The notes below the pieces were generated by a model. That model was not told where the DNA came from. It searched no databases and was given only the letters and a program-made list of their open reading frames with translations. Both the position numbers and the translations under genes were made by a program. 64,000 bases of DNA. It comes from Aquila chrysaetos chrysaetos. Lineage: Eukaryota > Chordata > Aves > Accipitriformes > Accipitridae. This document shows positions 39,196 to 50,781 of the stretch, one piece after another (the first letter of the stretch is position 1; the number at the start of each line of letters is the position of its first letter). Location: NCBI RefSeq assembly GCF_900496995.4, contig NC_044030.1:11343851-11407850 (forward strand), written 5' to 3'.

Positions 39196-39369
39196 CTTCA
39201 CACAATGGCAAGGGTTTACTCCAGCTCCCATTGGCAAGACATGTGATATTCTGGGGTCCAACAAGATGGTATCCAGAGTTGCACACAAAGGTTACATTAC
39301 TTCTGTATGTGCTTCCTGTAGAAATGACCTCTGCTTTTTCTATTGAGGGATGCAGCCCACAAGTAATTC
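39196..39369 (-). CDS. SVEP1: SVEP1 exon: additional CCP domain B, absent from human SVEP1 as recalled
   Basis: A second 174-bp phase 1-1 exon, encoding ITCGLHPSIEKAEVIS to KPLPLCEG. The acceptor is TCCTCTCCTAG and the donor GTAACT. The CCP cysteines and Trp are intact, and NVTFVC, NITC and NGSW are potential N-glycosylation sites. Like the exon before it, I find no partner for this domain in the human protein as I recall it. The two exons are not close copies of each other, so a very recent tandem duplication is unlikely. Confidence 0.88.
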
Positions 39370-40372
39370 CTAGGAGAGGAGAAAACATTTTGGTTTTATA
39401 CAGACAATGAAGGCCACTCTGTCTATGTGTTACACACTGTCTGACAGCTCTGTTCACAGGCTGAATTAATGGAAAGATGGGAAGAAAGAAGCTGTGAAAT
39501 ATTATATGGAGAAGGGTTATACAATGCCTTGCCTGTCCTCTCTCCTAGAGTTCAGGCTGCAGATACCTGAGAGAGAATGTGCCCAAACATATCTGGTGGT
39601 GTTGTAAGCTATGAGGTGTGTTTAATCAGAGCGATCCAGAATATTTCTTCTGAGCAGGCCAGAGGGTGCATCTGCAGTCTCCTTTGCTCCCTGTACAGTA
39701 GAAGGTGATCTCAAGATGTCCCCAAGAAAAATGACCGTAGTTAAGAAGGATCTTGCCCCCTGTGCCACACTTACTGTGGAGACCAGGCAAATTGGTCAAA
39801 GGTGAGAGAGAAGAATGCAAGAAGTAGGACTATGACATTACCATGAGAAGATGGGAAATGATTTACTGGTAGAAACTATAAAATCTTAGCATTTTATTTA
39901 TAAGCTGTATGAAGTAAGTCATAAATCCTTCTTCCTATGCTCCCACAATTAATCACCTTCTGCACGGTGAGCCAAGATTTGATCCTAGGGAGCAGAGTCT
40001 TGATCTCCAGACATACAGAGCGGCCAGGATGTACTAGCCTTGGCATGGCAGAGATGAACCATCCCAGCACATGATGTCCAAGGCCCTGCACACCACAATG
40101 CAAGGCAAATCAAATACAGCAGGCCACACTCCTCCCCTACTGACCTGAGCACAACTCTAAGCTTGTGCCATTTTAATGTGCCAAAAGGAGCTCCCTTCAG
40201 ATCAGAGAGGAACTGCCAGTGAGAACTTCTCTGCTGGCTTTTCCTCTGGCTCCTCCTGTTACAGCCTCCAGCTGGAGGAGGAGACTGGGAGGAAGCCAGC
40301 AAAAACACTCCCTCAGTTTGCTCCCCTGCTCTCTTGGAAAACTGCCACTATGTTGCTCTGCTGCCTACTTAC

Positions 40373-40546
40373 GCATGCATGAAGGGGCGGAGGGGCTCCA
40401 CTTCTTGTCAACGTGGCAAATCCTTCGGCTTGGTCCCTGTAGCTCAAATCCAGGGTCACAGCTGTAAAAAACCTCACTGCCAAACAGGAACTCCTCTACC
40501 TGAACAGATCCATTTTCTATCATGTCCGGGGGTCCACATGATACTC
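40373..40546 (-). CDS. SVEP1: SVEP1 exon: additional CCP domain A, absent from human SVEP1 as recalled
   Basis: A 174-bp phase 1-1 exon with good splice sites (acceptor TTTACGTTACAG, donor GTAAGT) encoding a complete CCP domain from VSCGPPDMIENGSVQV to SPSAPSCM. Four cysteines and the Trp are intact, and there is no stop or frameshift. The human protein as I remember it goes from the previous domain directly to the ETRC domain, so this domain looks extra relative to mammals. Since phase is 1-1, gain, loss or skipping of the exon would keep the frame. Confidence 0.88.
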
Positions 40547-41268
40547 CTGTAACGTAAAGAATATGTTGCAGTCAGACATAATGCATATGGCCTGGCCTGT
40601 CCACAGCTCCTCCACAGGTTTTACTCTGAGAAACAAGGAAAGAACACAGCATTTAGTTGGGCATTCCCAGATATTTGCCCCTAAGTAGCAGAACAGTATC
40701 ATGGTTGGTGCTTTCAGTTCCTGCTAAAAGACAAAATCTGTTGCAGCTGTGCTGGCAGGAAGCCTTAGAAAATTCCATTGTTGCCACTTACAGCCAACAG
40801 CTGAAGTCCATGTAAGTAGTCATACAGATAACTCCTATTTCGGCACTGCAGTCAGTAGGCATCAGACATCTTGCAGAAGTGAAGTACCTTTGAGAATGAG
40901 TATCCACAGAGTTAACGTTCAAGGATGCTAAGTACCTGTGATTCCTGGCACCTAACGTGTTCAGAGGTCCTCAGTAACCCCAGAAATCATGACCTCAGGT
41001 GTCAGAACTATTTAAACTTGGAAGCTGTCTGCACAGCTTTCTTAGGGATACAGAAGCAAGGCAGAATGGCGTAGTGATTTCCTTCACACTATTACTGGCA
41101 CACACCAGCAATTCTGCAACTCGTCCAGACTGTTATCGGTGGTACTTACCAAAAATTTTTAGGCAAATGCAGACAGTAGGAGTTACAAAGCAAAATGAAT
41201 ATTAGTGTTTTCTGTTGTGTAAAATCACCCTTGACCAACATTAAGTAATAAACTCAGATGGAACATAC

Positions 41269-41332
41269 TTCTGCACGCTGGCACTGTGCCACTCCAAAGC
41301 TTGTCTTCTCGGCAAGTCCGTTCTGCATCACC
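41269..41332 (-). CDS. SVEP1: SVEP1 micro-exon: end of CCP31
   Basis: A 64-bp exon, phase 0 in and phase 1 out, encoding GDAERTCREDKLWSGTVPAC plus one Arg. It supplies the fourth cysteine and the Trp that complete CCP31. The acceptor is CTTCTTTTTCACAG and the donor GTATGT. The phase-1 exit joins to the next exon as A|GA (Arg). In mammals this junction, as I recall the protein, leads straight to the ETRC domain encoded here two exons later. Confidence 0.9.
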
Positions 41333-43178
41333 CTGTGAAAAAGAAGAAAACGCTTGAAGAACAACTTTACTTAGTCAACTTGTTTCTTGCATCAACTCTA
41401 GCATCCAGCAAGGCCAGGACATTTTCCTACCATGTGCAACCCACATAAAGAGATAGTGGAGCAAGTCTACTAGCAGAATTTAGGGCAGAACTCCTTCCTG
41501 TAAAGTGATGGGTATTACTTATAAACCAAACATTTGTGGGGCCAGTTAGTCAGTTATCTTGCCCTTCTCCCTGGAGTATCCCCTTTCTTGTCAGTTTTAC
41601 CATTCTTGTTCCCAGGAATGTGTTACAACAACAAATTTTCTCCTTCCAGGACTCACTCATAGAAAATCTAACTAGCATTTTTTTCAACAACAGTGTTTTA
41701 TAAATTTAATGTGCTGATTTTGTCCACATCCCAAACACTCATTCTTTAAATTTGCTTATAAATAATGTTATTTCTTTCTTACGTACAGGCTTTATAGCCA
41801 GTCTAATAGCCCAGGATTTATTTCTTATTTTGTTCCAAGACATGGAGAACAACATCTAAATTTGTCCCTTGAAGTAATGTACTTTCATCACAAAGCAAAC
41901 CCATTGACAAGGGCAGCTGTTTGACATGAGTGTTGTATGGCATCACACCCAACACACTTTGCTTCCTGAAGGAAAAAAAGGCTTTCTCTTCAACAGCAGG
42001 GAGACAGATTGACGCTAGGGGGCGAAGCTGGAATACAAAGCTTAGAAGGACTTTTTACCGTATGAAAGCACTGGCTTATTACCTACAAAAATTACTTGAA
42101 ACAGCAATGCTACTTATCTGTCTAAATACCAACTCACCCCTCCATCCCCAGTGATATTACATACGTGGCAACATAATGCAAATTATATTTATTGTTACCT
42201 AAGCATTCTCTATTTACATGCATGAAGTTTTTAATTTATTATTACTGTTATGACAGTACAAAGGAAGCACAATCCTGCATTCTGCTCAACACTCACAAAA
42301 CACAGGGTTAAGAGCCAGCCTCTGTCCTGGATACACCTCACCACCTCATGCCTCTGGACATGACTGCCCTACTCTGCCATCACCTGGGATCGTGGAGGCC
42401 ATGCTGTGACTCAGCAACACACTTTCATTTCTGAATTCACTGCAGCTTTTGAAAACACCCCTGAATTGGCTTGCCTGAGTCCTGATAATGGTACAGCAGT
42501 GCTGCTCCAGGGCTCAGGTGGGGATAAGTGCCCAATGCTCATAATAAAAACAATTGTCAGGAAAGAACTTTGTTCCCTTCTCCATCAGGGAATAAAGCCG
42601 CCATTGAACAAACTGGAATCCCTTTGCCTTACTAAAACAAGAGATACCACTTTCACACCATCTAGCAATGTCATAGAACTGAGGGCAGTGGAGTTTATCA
42701 GGAGCTTTGAGTCTGAAAGGCTCGATGCAGCAGACATTATGCTCGAGACATTATGAAATCACAGGAAGAATGCAGACTAACTCTGACCAGAAAACCAGTT
42801 CAAGAGAGCAATACCTGAGAAATTAACTCTTGCATGATTTATGGTCACAAGTACATATAATGCTGTATTTGCAGAGGGCTGAAACAACCTTCTGTTAAAA
42901 AAACCAAACCAACACTGAAAGGTATTTGCTGAACATGTATCTCTGAACAGGATGCCTATATTTGCTTCAATTATACCCTTAAGTCATTCAAGGACTATCC
43001 CAGACATTGCAGGAACATTCTACAGACAATAACACCACCACCAGCAGATATCCAACTTCTGTGGCAGTTAAGGGAATATATCAATATGGACCAGACATAA
43101 TACATTCTCACATTCATCACACAAGAACTGAAAATGACAACTAAAGGTTTAGAGTGGTGGAGATTTGAGCTTGCTTAC

Positions 43179-43334
43179 TTGTAATTCATAGCCAGAATCA
43201 CATTTATAAAGAATCACGTCTTTGTAATTGTATTTAGTGCCAACCACAAATCCATGCTTTGGAGTGTCTGGGGTCCCACAGGACACAGGAATGCAGATGT
43301 CATCAGAAAATGGTGGCACCCAAACGCCACTCTC
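43179..43334 (-). CDS. SVEP1: SVEP1 exon: end of CCP30 and start of CCP31
   Basis: A 156-bp exon with phase 0 on both sides. It encodes ESGVWVPPFSDDICIP, which closes the previous CCP, and VSCGTPDTPKHGFVVG to SGYELQ, which opens the next. The acceptor is TTATTTTTCAG and the donor GTAAGC. It contains no Met start and so does not show as an independent frame. The PPFSD stretch is shared with the mammalian protein as I recall it. Confidence 0.92.
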
Positions 43335-44445
43335 CTGAAAAATAAATATAATTAAAAGTGTGAAGGCACCACTTTATATGCTTAATTCATATCTAAATGA
43401 AAAAGTCAGGAAAATCATAGTAGAAGCACCCAATGGCTGTGGGGGTACAGATGTGGTTAATGTAGTATTGTCTGTGTAATCCTTAACAAAACTCAGTCAT
43501 TTAAAGTAACACTTTTAAGATGTCAACATAGACTGGAGCTCAGCTTTGGCAGAATTGTTCAGCTTAGACTTATAAGACAGAAGGAACAAAAAGTAAATGG
43601 GTAAATAGAAGCTTGGAAAAGCAAGTTCACTTGTACAACGTCACCTAATAGCTCAGGGAACACATCAGGAGAAGAATGAAAACTACAGCTTCCTGATTCT
43701 ATGTTCTGTACTTCTCTCCTGGCTGAATGTCTAAGACCATGACTAAGTGCTTCAGCTGCCTTCCCAGGCTCTCTAAGGGAAGTCCAATATCTGAAGAGAT
43801 GCTCATCAAACACACCTACTCCTACTTCCACAGATATTTGAAACAGCAAAATAAGGAGAAAACCTTTCCTTATGAAGTGCTGATTCTGCAGAAACATGCA
43901 TGCTTAGCTTTTTTCATATGAGCAGACTTACTGACTAAATTTAAAGAGTCCATTTACAAGCTTAAGTCAAGGTTGTCCACAGCTAATGTGACAAGAGGTT
44001 ACTAGAAGAACTGATGAGGATGTTTGCTCTTCAACATACAGAGGATTCAAGTTTCTGCAGCTTGACAGTGGATTAAAATGTGTGCTGCCTGTTATTCTGG
44101 AGAAAAAGACCTCTGCACACCATCCTCAAAACACAGCAGAAATCTTGGACATAATTTTTTAAAATCTTGGACACATTTCCCTGAAATGTGAGAAAAGGAA
44201 TGCTTTTCTAAAGGACAGCATTAGTTTTTAATGCAAGAAGAAATCAGTAATTTCTAGTTCTGAAAGTCTATGCATGGAAAACTAATTGCTCTTACTGGGC
44301 AACAAGGAAGCATATTACATTTTGCAGGACATGCTTTAAATTTTTTTGTTGTGTGCAATTAAGGGCTAAGAGCTAACGAGGGCATGAGGAGGACTCTTGA
44401 ATTCAGTGAAGCCGGCAAAATAAAACAGTGCAAATAACACTATAC

Positions 44446-44671
44446 CTTGCATGTAGATGTGCTTGCTCCCACCAGAGTATAGCCTTCTACACATGACAAA
44501 GTGATGTTTGTGTTCACAATGAAGTTGTCCCCACGTACAATTACATGGGTGATATTTTCCGGGAGTGGACACTTTCTGGGGCAACAGGAAATAATTTGAG
44601 GAGACCACTGTCCATCTTCCTGGCAAATGCATACATCCACCTCTGTCACCATTGTGTAGCCTTCCAGGCAT
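44446..44671 (-). CDS. SVEP1: SVEP1 exon: end of CCP29 and most of CCP30
   Basis: A 226-bp exon, phase 2 in and phase 0 out. It completes CCP29 (CLEGYTMVTEVDVC to GQWSPQIISCC) and encodes most of the next domain from KCPLPENITHVIV to GASTSTCK. The acceptor is GCTGTGTTGCAG and the donor GTATAG. PENITHV and NTNITLSC are potential N-glycosylation sites. The sequence ISCCPRKCPLPENITH closely follows the human protein as I recall it. Confidence 0.93.
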
Positions 44672-45919
44672 CTGCAACACAGCATGAAGTCCTGACCACA
44701 GAGACACAGCTGGGGATGAGCTAACCCATAAATTCTGAATTCAGGCAGTAATTTTTCAGCATTAGTTGTTCATAAGCACACCTTGGGATTTCTCTATTAT
44801 TTCAAGGCAACCCTGTAAGAAGCATGCCTGGACTGAGCTTATCCTGTTGCAAGAGCTGGAAGCTTCAGACTTCATCTCCAGTTGCTTCATGCTGCTGCAG
44901 CACCACAATGGAAAGTGAGTTGGTGGCTTTAGTGCTTGGAGGGTACTGAACGCTTTAGTGCAGTTCCTGCACTGCCCTTCCCTTTGCAAGGAGGGCTTTT
45001 GGTGAGGTAAACAGTGTGTGAGTGCCAAGCAGTTCTAAAGATGATCTCACTTTCTTCAAAGAACAAACCAAGCCTTAGGCTGACCATAGGCCATTTGCTT
45101 AGACACTTAAGGCTGATTCATTCTGTTCCACATGGTGCTTCACCAAGAGCAACTCAACTGGCTTGCACAAGTGGGTTCACTTGTAGAAAGGCAGAGACAA
45201 GCACCCCCTTCACCTTGTTAAACATGCATGGAAATGACTGATAATGTTAAATTCATCCACATGCCATCTCCCAGTTCTGTCCCATACTAATATTTGCTTT
45301 TACTGCCAAAACCCCATCTCCTCTTCTGCCAAGGAATTTCTCACCTTGGAGAAAGAGATCTGCAGTGTGCACACTTTAGGAAATGAACAAAACCCGCCTT
45401 CTCTCATACTGGACAAAGGAGTAACTTCACATCAGCAACGCTTGCTGACAGTGCAGTGTTGCAGTACAGAAAATGGGACAAGAGGGAGATCAGCCTTTCT
45501 TTATTACAACAGGCACCTGAAGCAGAAGGAACACATAAATGGGATGCCAAAACGGGAGAAAAATTGCACACTCCACTGACTGTTACTGCCACCTGCTAAG
45601 AAAACCTGAATGTCCAGACCAGTGTTTCAGAGGAGGAGGAGAGGAACACAAAGGGGAATGGGAAACTAAAGGTGGTGGAGGAGTGCAGCCCAACAGGCTG
45701 AAATACCTTGCTGGAGTTCTGACAGTGGTCCAAATAATATTTTATATGTGCATGGGAACATGGGCTTTGTTAATCTGAGCATATGATAGGGCATAACTTT
45801 TCTTCCAGGTCTTTTAAAAACTTGCACTAACTGAGGGTGCATAAACCTTCTATCTTCATATCTTCCATCTTCATTCCTTCAGAGCTTTTATGGAAACAGA
45901 ATGGCAGCAGCATTCTTAC

Positions 45920-48699
45920 CTGTACTGGACTTTGCTCCCATAGGTGTAACTATTGCCAAGAACCTCTGCATTTGGAATAGAAGGTGGTGGGCCACAGCTT
46001 AACAGCTCACAGCTTGGGTATGGCTTCTTCCAGACACCAGTCTCCACACAAGTCAGTTCTGGACTCCCTCGCATGACAAAACCTGTCAAGCAGGTGTAGA
46101 TGATGGTGTTCTCATCTGCAGAGCTGCTTCCATTGATAAATGTGTTGGGGATGATGGGTGGAGAGCCACAGGAAATCTGCCCACAGCGAGGAAACCCAGA
46201 ACTCCACTTGCCAGCAGCCTCACAGGTGACTTCAGAAGGCCCTAGCAGTTTGAAGCCCTCCAGGCATTGAAACTGAGCACTCTTCCCACAGCTGAAATCT
46301 GTACCAAGAACGAAGCCATTCTGAATCTGTGGTGTAGGACACAGACAGGGTAGGCAAGATGGGAGGCTTCCACTCCAGGAACCATTGGACAAACATTGCC
46401 GTAAAGGATTGCCATGCAGCTCATAACCAGGGAAGCACACATACTGGGCAAATTCCCCATAGGTAAAGCCTGAGCCATTCAGAAAGCCATGGGAGATGTC
46501 CTCAGGAGGTCCACAGATGACTGGCTCACAGCGTGGAGCTTCTGAATCCCAGGTACCATCACTCTGACAGGTAAGCATAGACACTCCTTGCAGGCTGTAT
46601 CCTTCGTTACAGTGATAGTGCACTTCTTTCTTAAAGCCAAAATCTGAGCCACTAGTTCTCCCATTGGGAAGAGGCAGCGGCACAGGGCAGGTCACAGCTT
46701 TGCAAACTGGAGCAATTCCACTCCAGCTTCCGTTTGCAAGGCAGACCCTACTCCTGTCCCCATCTAACACAAAACCTTCATTGCAGCTGTACTCTGTATG
46801 TCTCTGGAATGTGTACTCCTCTCCAGTCACCTGACCATTCTCCAAAACTGATGGTGGGCTGCAGGAAACAGGAATGCAAAGAGGTTCACTGCCACCCCAT
46901 TTCTGGTTCTCTTGGCACCTCCTCTCTGTGGGGCCATTTAACTGGTATCCAGGATTACACTCGTAATAGACGACACTCCCATATGTGTAGTTTTCCCCTC
47001 TTATGTTTCCATTCATAAGCTGGGTAGGTGAGTTGCATGTTACTGCTTTGCAGTACGGAGCAGTGTTACTCCACTGCCGACTTGGCAAACATAGTCGTGT
47101 GTTGGAGCCAACAAGTGTGAAGCCTGGCTTACAGGTGTACTGCACCGTGCTACCGAGCGTGTTCTCAGTGAAATGTAAAAAACCGTTCTCTGGGGGTGAC
47201 AGCAAGGTGCACTCTATTGAAACGCAGGTGGGGGCAGTGCCATTCCAAGCCCCATCTTCTTGGCAAGCTAGAACAGGGTTTCCCAGCAGCTCGTAGCCAG
47301 AGTAACACGTGTATAAAATGATAGTTCCAAATAAGAAAGTTGTGAGCTGCATTGCACTGTCTTCCTTCAATGAACTTCTGAAGTCTTTCAAATTGTCAGC
47401 CAGTAACATATGCGAAAGGGAGGGACTCTCTGTAACACTCTCCTGGTCAGAACGTCTTTCCCCATGTCTCACCTGCACGTACTCCCCAAAGTCAATGTGA
47501 GGAGGCAGGCCACAGTCTGTTGGGAGGCAGGCTGGTGTGGAGCTAGACCAGCCTGATTCTTCACAGGTCTGCATGGCAAGGCCAGACAGCTGGAAGCCTG
47601 GCACACAGCTATAAATGACCATAGCCCCATAGCTATAATCTGCACCCTCCACAAAGCCATTCTCGATGGGCTGAGGGGGCTGGCAATTTATGGCTTTGCA
47701 GGAGGGAACCTCTGTACTCCACTCCCCTGTCTCTAGGCATCTCAGCGTTTCCTCCCCTTGCAGCTGGAAACCTCTGTCACAGGAGTACCTAACAGTCTGC
47801 CCATAATGGAAGTTTGTGAATGAGTATTTGCCATTGAGAATCTTCTTAGGCCTTGGGCATTGAATAGGTTTGCAAGCTGGCCTTCCTCCAAGCCACTGGC
47901 CATCTTCTCCACAGAGGATAGTTGTGTTTCCCACCAGTTCGAAGCCTGGTTTACATGTATAGAGGGCTGTGCTAAGGAAGGTGAGGCCCTGCACATCAAC
48001 AATGCCATTCTGAATTTCTTCCGGTTGGGGGCACTCCACAGGAATGCATTCTGGCAAAGGCAAGCTCCATGAGCCATCAGCCTGGCATCTGATGGTAGAC
48101 TCGCCCTTCAGCAAAAACCCATCTACACAGATGTATTTCACAGTGCTACCAAAATGAAGCGATGAAGTCAAGGGGTCACCAAATGGGATGTATGGAGGTG
48201 CAGGACACTGTACAACCTTGCAGAAAGGAAAGGAATCATTCCACTGTTGGGAGGGCAAGCATTTCAGTACAGAGGAGCCATGCAAAACATAACCCTCCTT
48301 GCAGGAGAACTGTACAACACCGACTTGGTAAGTCACTTCCCTCAAGACCAGCTGGTTTTCTGCCAAGGGTGGTTCTGGACATTTTGTTGGCACACACTTC
48401 GGGCTTTGCTTTTTGCTCCATTTCCCAGACTTCTGACATGTCCAAGAAACATCTCCAATCAGCTCATAGCCTTCATCACAGAAAAACTCAACTTTGGAGC
48501 CCATATCAAAAGTTTCTCCCTTGGAGTAGCCATGCTGGATGGGTGGTGGTTTTCCACAGCTGAGGGGAACACAGTAAGGAGGCGATTCACTATACCATTG
48601 CCGATTGGCTTGGCAGATAAACACTGAGCTCCCAACCATCTGGTAGCCAGACTCACACTGATAATTTGCCTGATTCTCAAAGAAGCGTCCCGTTGTTTC
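45920..48699 (-). CDS. SVEP1: SVEP1 giant exon: end of CCP14, CCP15-28, start of CCP29
   Basis: A 2,780-bp exon (926 codons plus two bases), phase 0 in and phase 2 out. It opens with [15 protein letters not shown], which completes the CCP begun in the previous exon, and encodes 14 complete CCP domains and the first half of another ([14 protein letters not shown] to VQYR). The acceptor is ATCTGTTTTGCAG and the donor GTAAGA. The upstream Met-containing frame extends into the intron; that extension (48700 upward) is not coding. The eighth domain (human CCP21 position) carries a long linker at codons 410-451 between GEYVQ and LTTFLFG. In mammals the equivalent linker holds the integrin alpha9beta1-binding site; here the residues differ. 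All other domains keep four cysteines and one Trp. A single large exon coding many CCPs is a known SVEP1 trait. Confidence 0.96.
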
Positions 48700-50108
48700 C
48701 TGCAAAACAGATAAGATGGGGACATGTCTGAAATGAAGATGCATGACTGGGGCAATAAGAGGCTGATTTAATTTCTTATGTTCTCTTGGTCTAGCTTCTA
48801 GCTGAATCCCAGACAGCAGTGAAGGCTGTCTGCGAAGGAATGAATGCAAATAACTGACATAAAATGTCTTGCCTCAAATGATGCACTCTGCTGTCAGAAA
48901 ATCTGAGAGCACCATCAAAAGAAAACAGAAAATTCAAGGCTTAAAAGGTAAAAACTAGAAAACATTTCTTCTGCCTTCCCCCTTCTGGACCCATGAGGCC
49001 AAAAGATGTGTAGACAGGAAGACAGAAAAGAAATGGGTCAGGACAAGCTGCCATGAAATGGCGTATTGTGATTCTTTAGCTTTCAGATGTTTTCAAGGCT
49101 GGAGCCCTCAGTTGTACTACTATTAGGAGACGTTTATGATTGCCACATATACAGCTGCAGTGTGTTGAGCAGGCAGCTGAGAAGCACCTCAAAGTTGCAG
49201 GCTGAGCTCTGACTGAGGTACTCAAAAATGTCTCTAACTGGAAGGAATATCTGGAGGAGTGACCCTACCTAAGGAAGACAACACAGAGTGATATGCATTA
49301 ATTAGAGGATGTATCTGTGTGGGAGTCTGAACAGAAATTATTGCTATTACTGCTGGAAGCCCATGTAGGAACTGGGATGCAACCCCGCCGCCCCCCCGTT
49401 TTTAGCAAATGCAGATTCCCTGGTGGCTAGATTTAAGGAAGGAGGGGGGATGTTCAGAAGAAAAATGCTTTAAAAATTCAACGGGAAATCTTTACAATAG
49501 TGGTTTTGATCTTCCTTATCACAATATTACCCTTGTGCATCAAAGCACAACACAAGTTAAGTAGTTGTTACAGGTTTGGGCTGCCACAAGGAGATTTTTA
49601 ACTTAAGGAGTTGTTGCAATGTAATTTGATAAGGAAAGGGAAGTTCTGACTTCAGTAAAGAAGTGTGCTTGCATCAAAAGGACAGAAATTATCCCAAGGT
49701 GATCTACCTATTGCAAATCAGTTTTTTTTCATAGCAGTGAAAAGAGCAAGGCTTGTGAACTGGCAATAGCACTTCAAATGTCTCCAGATGGCACTGGAAA
49801 GCCACCCATGGACCAAAAAATTGAAGAGTAAGACATTAAGGAAATCAACTGATTGTCATATGGCATCTTGAATCTCCTAACTGAAAACCCACTTTAAGAT
49901 AGGAAATCCCATGGAAGTGCCCATGTTTTTCAGACACGATTCTGCTGCAAATCCACCCATTTTTCCCTTTGCTTATTCCATTCAGTCACGTGGTTCCTCA
50001 GCTTTAACAAGAGAGCAAAACAGAAGAAAGAAAACCCCAACAGCGGCAATTGTGAAGACATATTCAGTTTGCTATGGTACCAGGCAGATGAGAAAACTCA
50101 CTCTGTAC

Positions 50109-50781
50109 CTTAAGAAAGCCATTTGCAAGCTGCGGTGGTTCTCCACAAGACACTGGGTGGCATGTAGGCAAACTGCCACTCCAGTTGCCAGTGGCCTCAC
50201 AGGTCCGCTTCTTCTCTCCCTTGATGTAGAACCCCTTGTTGCAGCTGTAAGCCACCACTGCTCCGAAGCTGTAGTTGGCCCCACTGGCATAGCCATTGCT
50301 AATCTGGGGAGGCTCTCCGCAGCGAACGGGGATGCACTGGATGCTCAAAGGAGAAGGATTCCACTGGCCCCCTCGAAGGCACTCGATCCTGGCTGAAGTG
50401 TTCAGAACAAAGCCTTCCATGCACTTGAAGCTCACGATGGAGCCAGCTGCAAACCTGGCTTTGCTAATGGACTCCAGGATGCTGTATGAGACGGTGGATG
50501 GCTTTTCACAGAAATCAGCTATGCAGTGGGGCATCTCCCTGCCCTCTGGAGGCACCCACTTCCCTTCTGCATTGCAAAGCAGCTGTGAGTTATCAGCCAG
50601 GCTGTAGCCATCCAAGCAGAAGTAATAAGCTATATCACCAAAGAGGCGGTGGCCGCTCTCTGGTGATGCGTTCTCCACATGGGGTGGCTCATCACAGGAT
50701 ACTGCCAGGCACTGCTGGTGGTTCACACTCCACTTGCCGCTGGCTAAGCACTCTATGGTTGCAGGGCCAACTAACGTGTAA
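50109..50781 (-). CDS. SVEP1: SVEP1 exon: CCP10 end, CCP11-13, CCP14 start
   Basis: A 673-bp exon entering in phase 2 and leaving in phase 0. It completes CCP10 ([17 protein letters not shown]), then encodes three full domains beginning [26 protein letters not shown] and [13 protein letters not shown], and starts a fourth at [15 protein letters not shown]. The acceptor is CTTATCCACAG and the donor GTACAG. The second full domain ([14 protein letters not shown]) has the less usual spacing also seen in the human protein, which supports orthology rather than a generic CCP protein. Confidence 0.94.

Noticed and set aside
42406..42756. A 116-codon plus-strand frame within an SVEP1 intron
   Set aside because: Antisense to SVEP1, with no domain, no start context and no sign of conservation; chance frame.
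48700..48849. Met-starting extension upstream of the giant CCP exon
   Set aside because: It lies before a strong acceptor (ATCTGTTTTGCAG), has no CCP character, and the previous exon supplies the start of the split CCP in matching phase 0.
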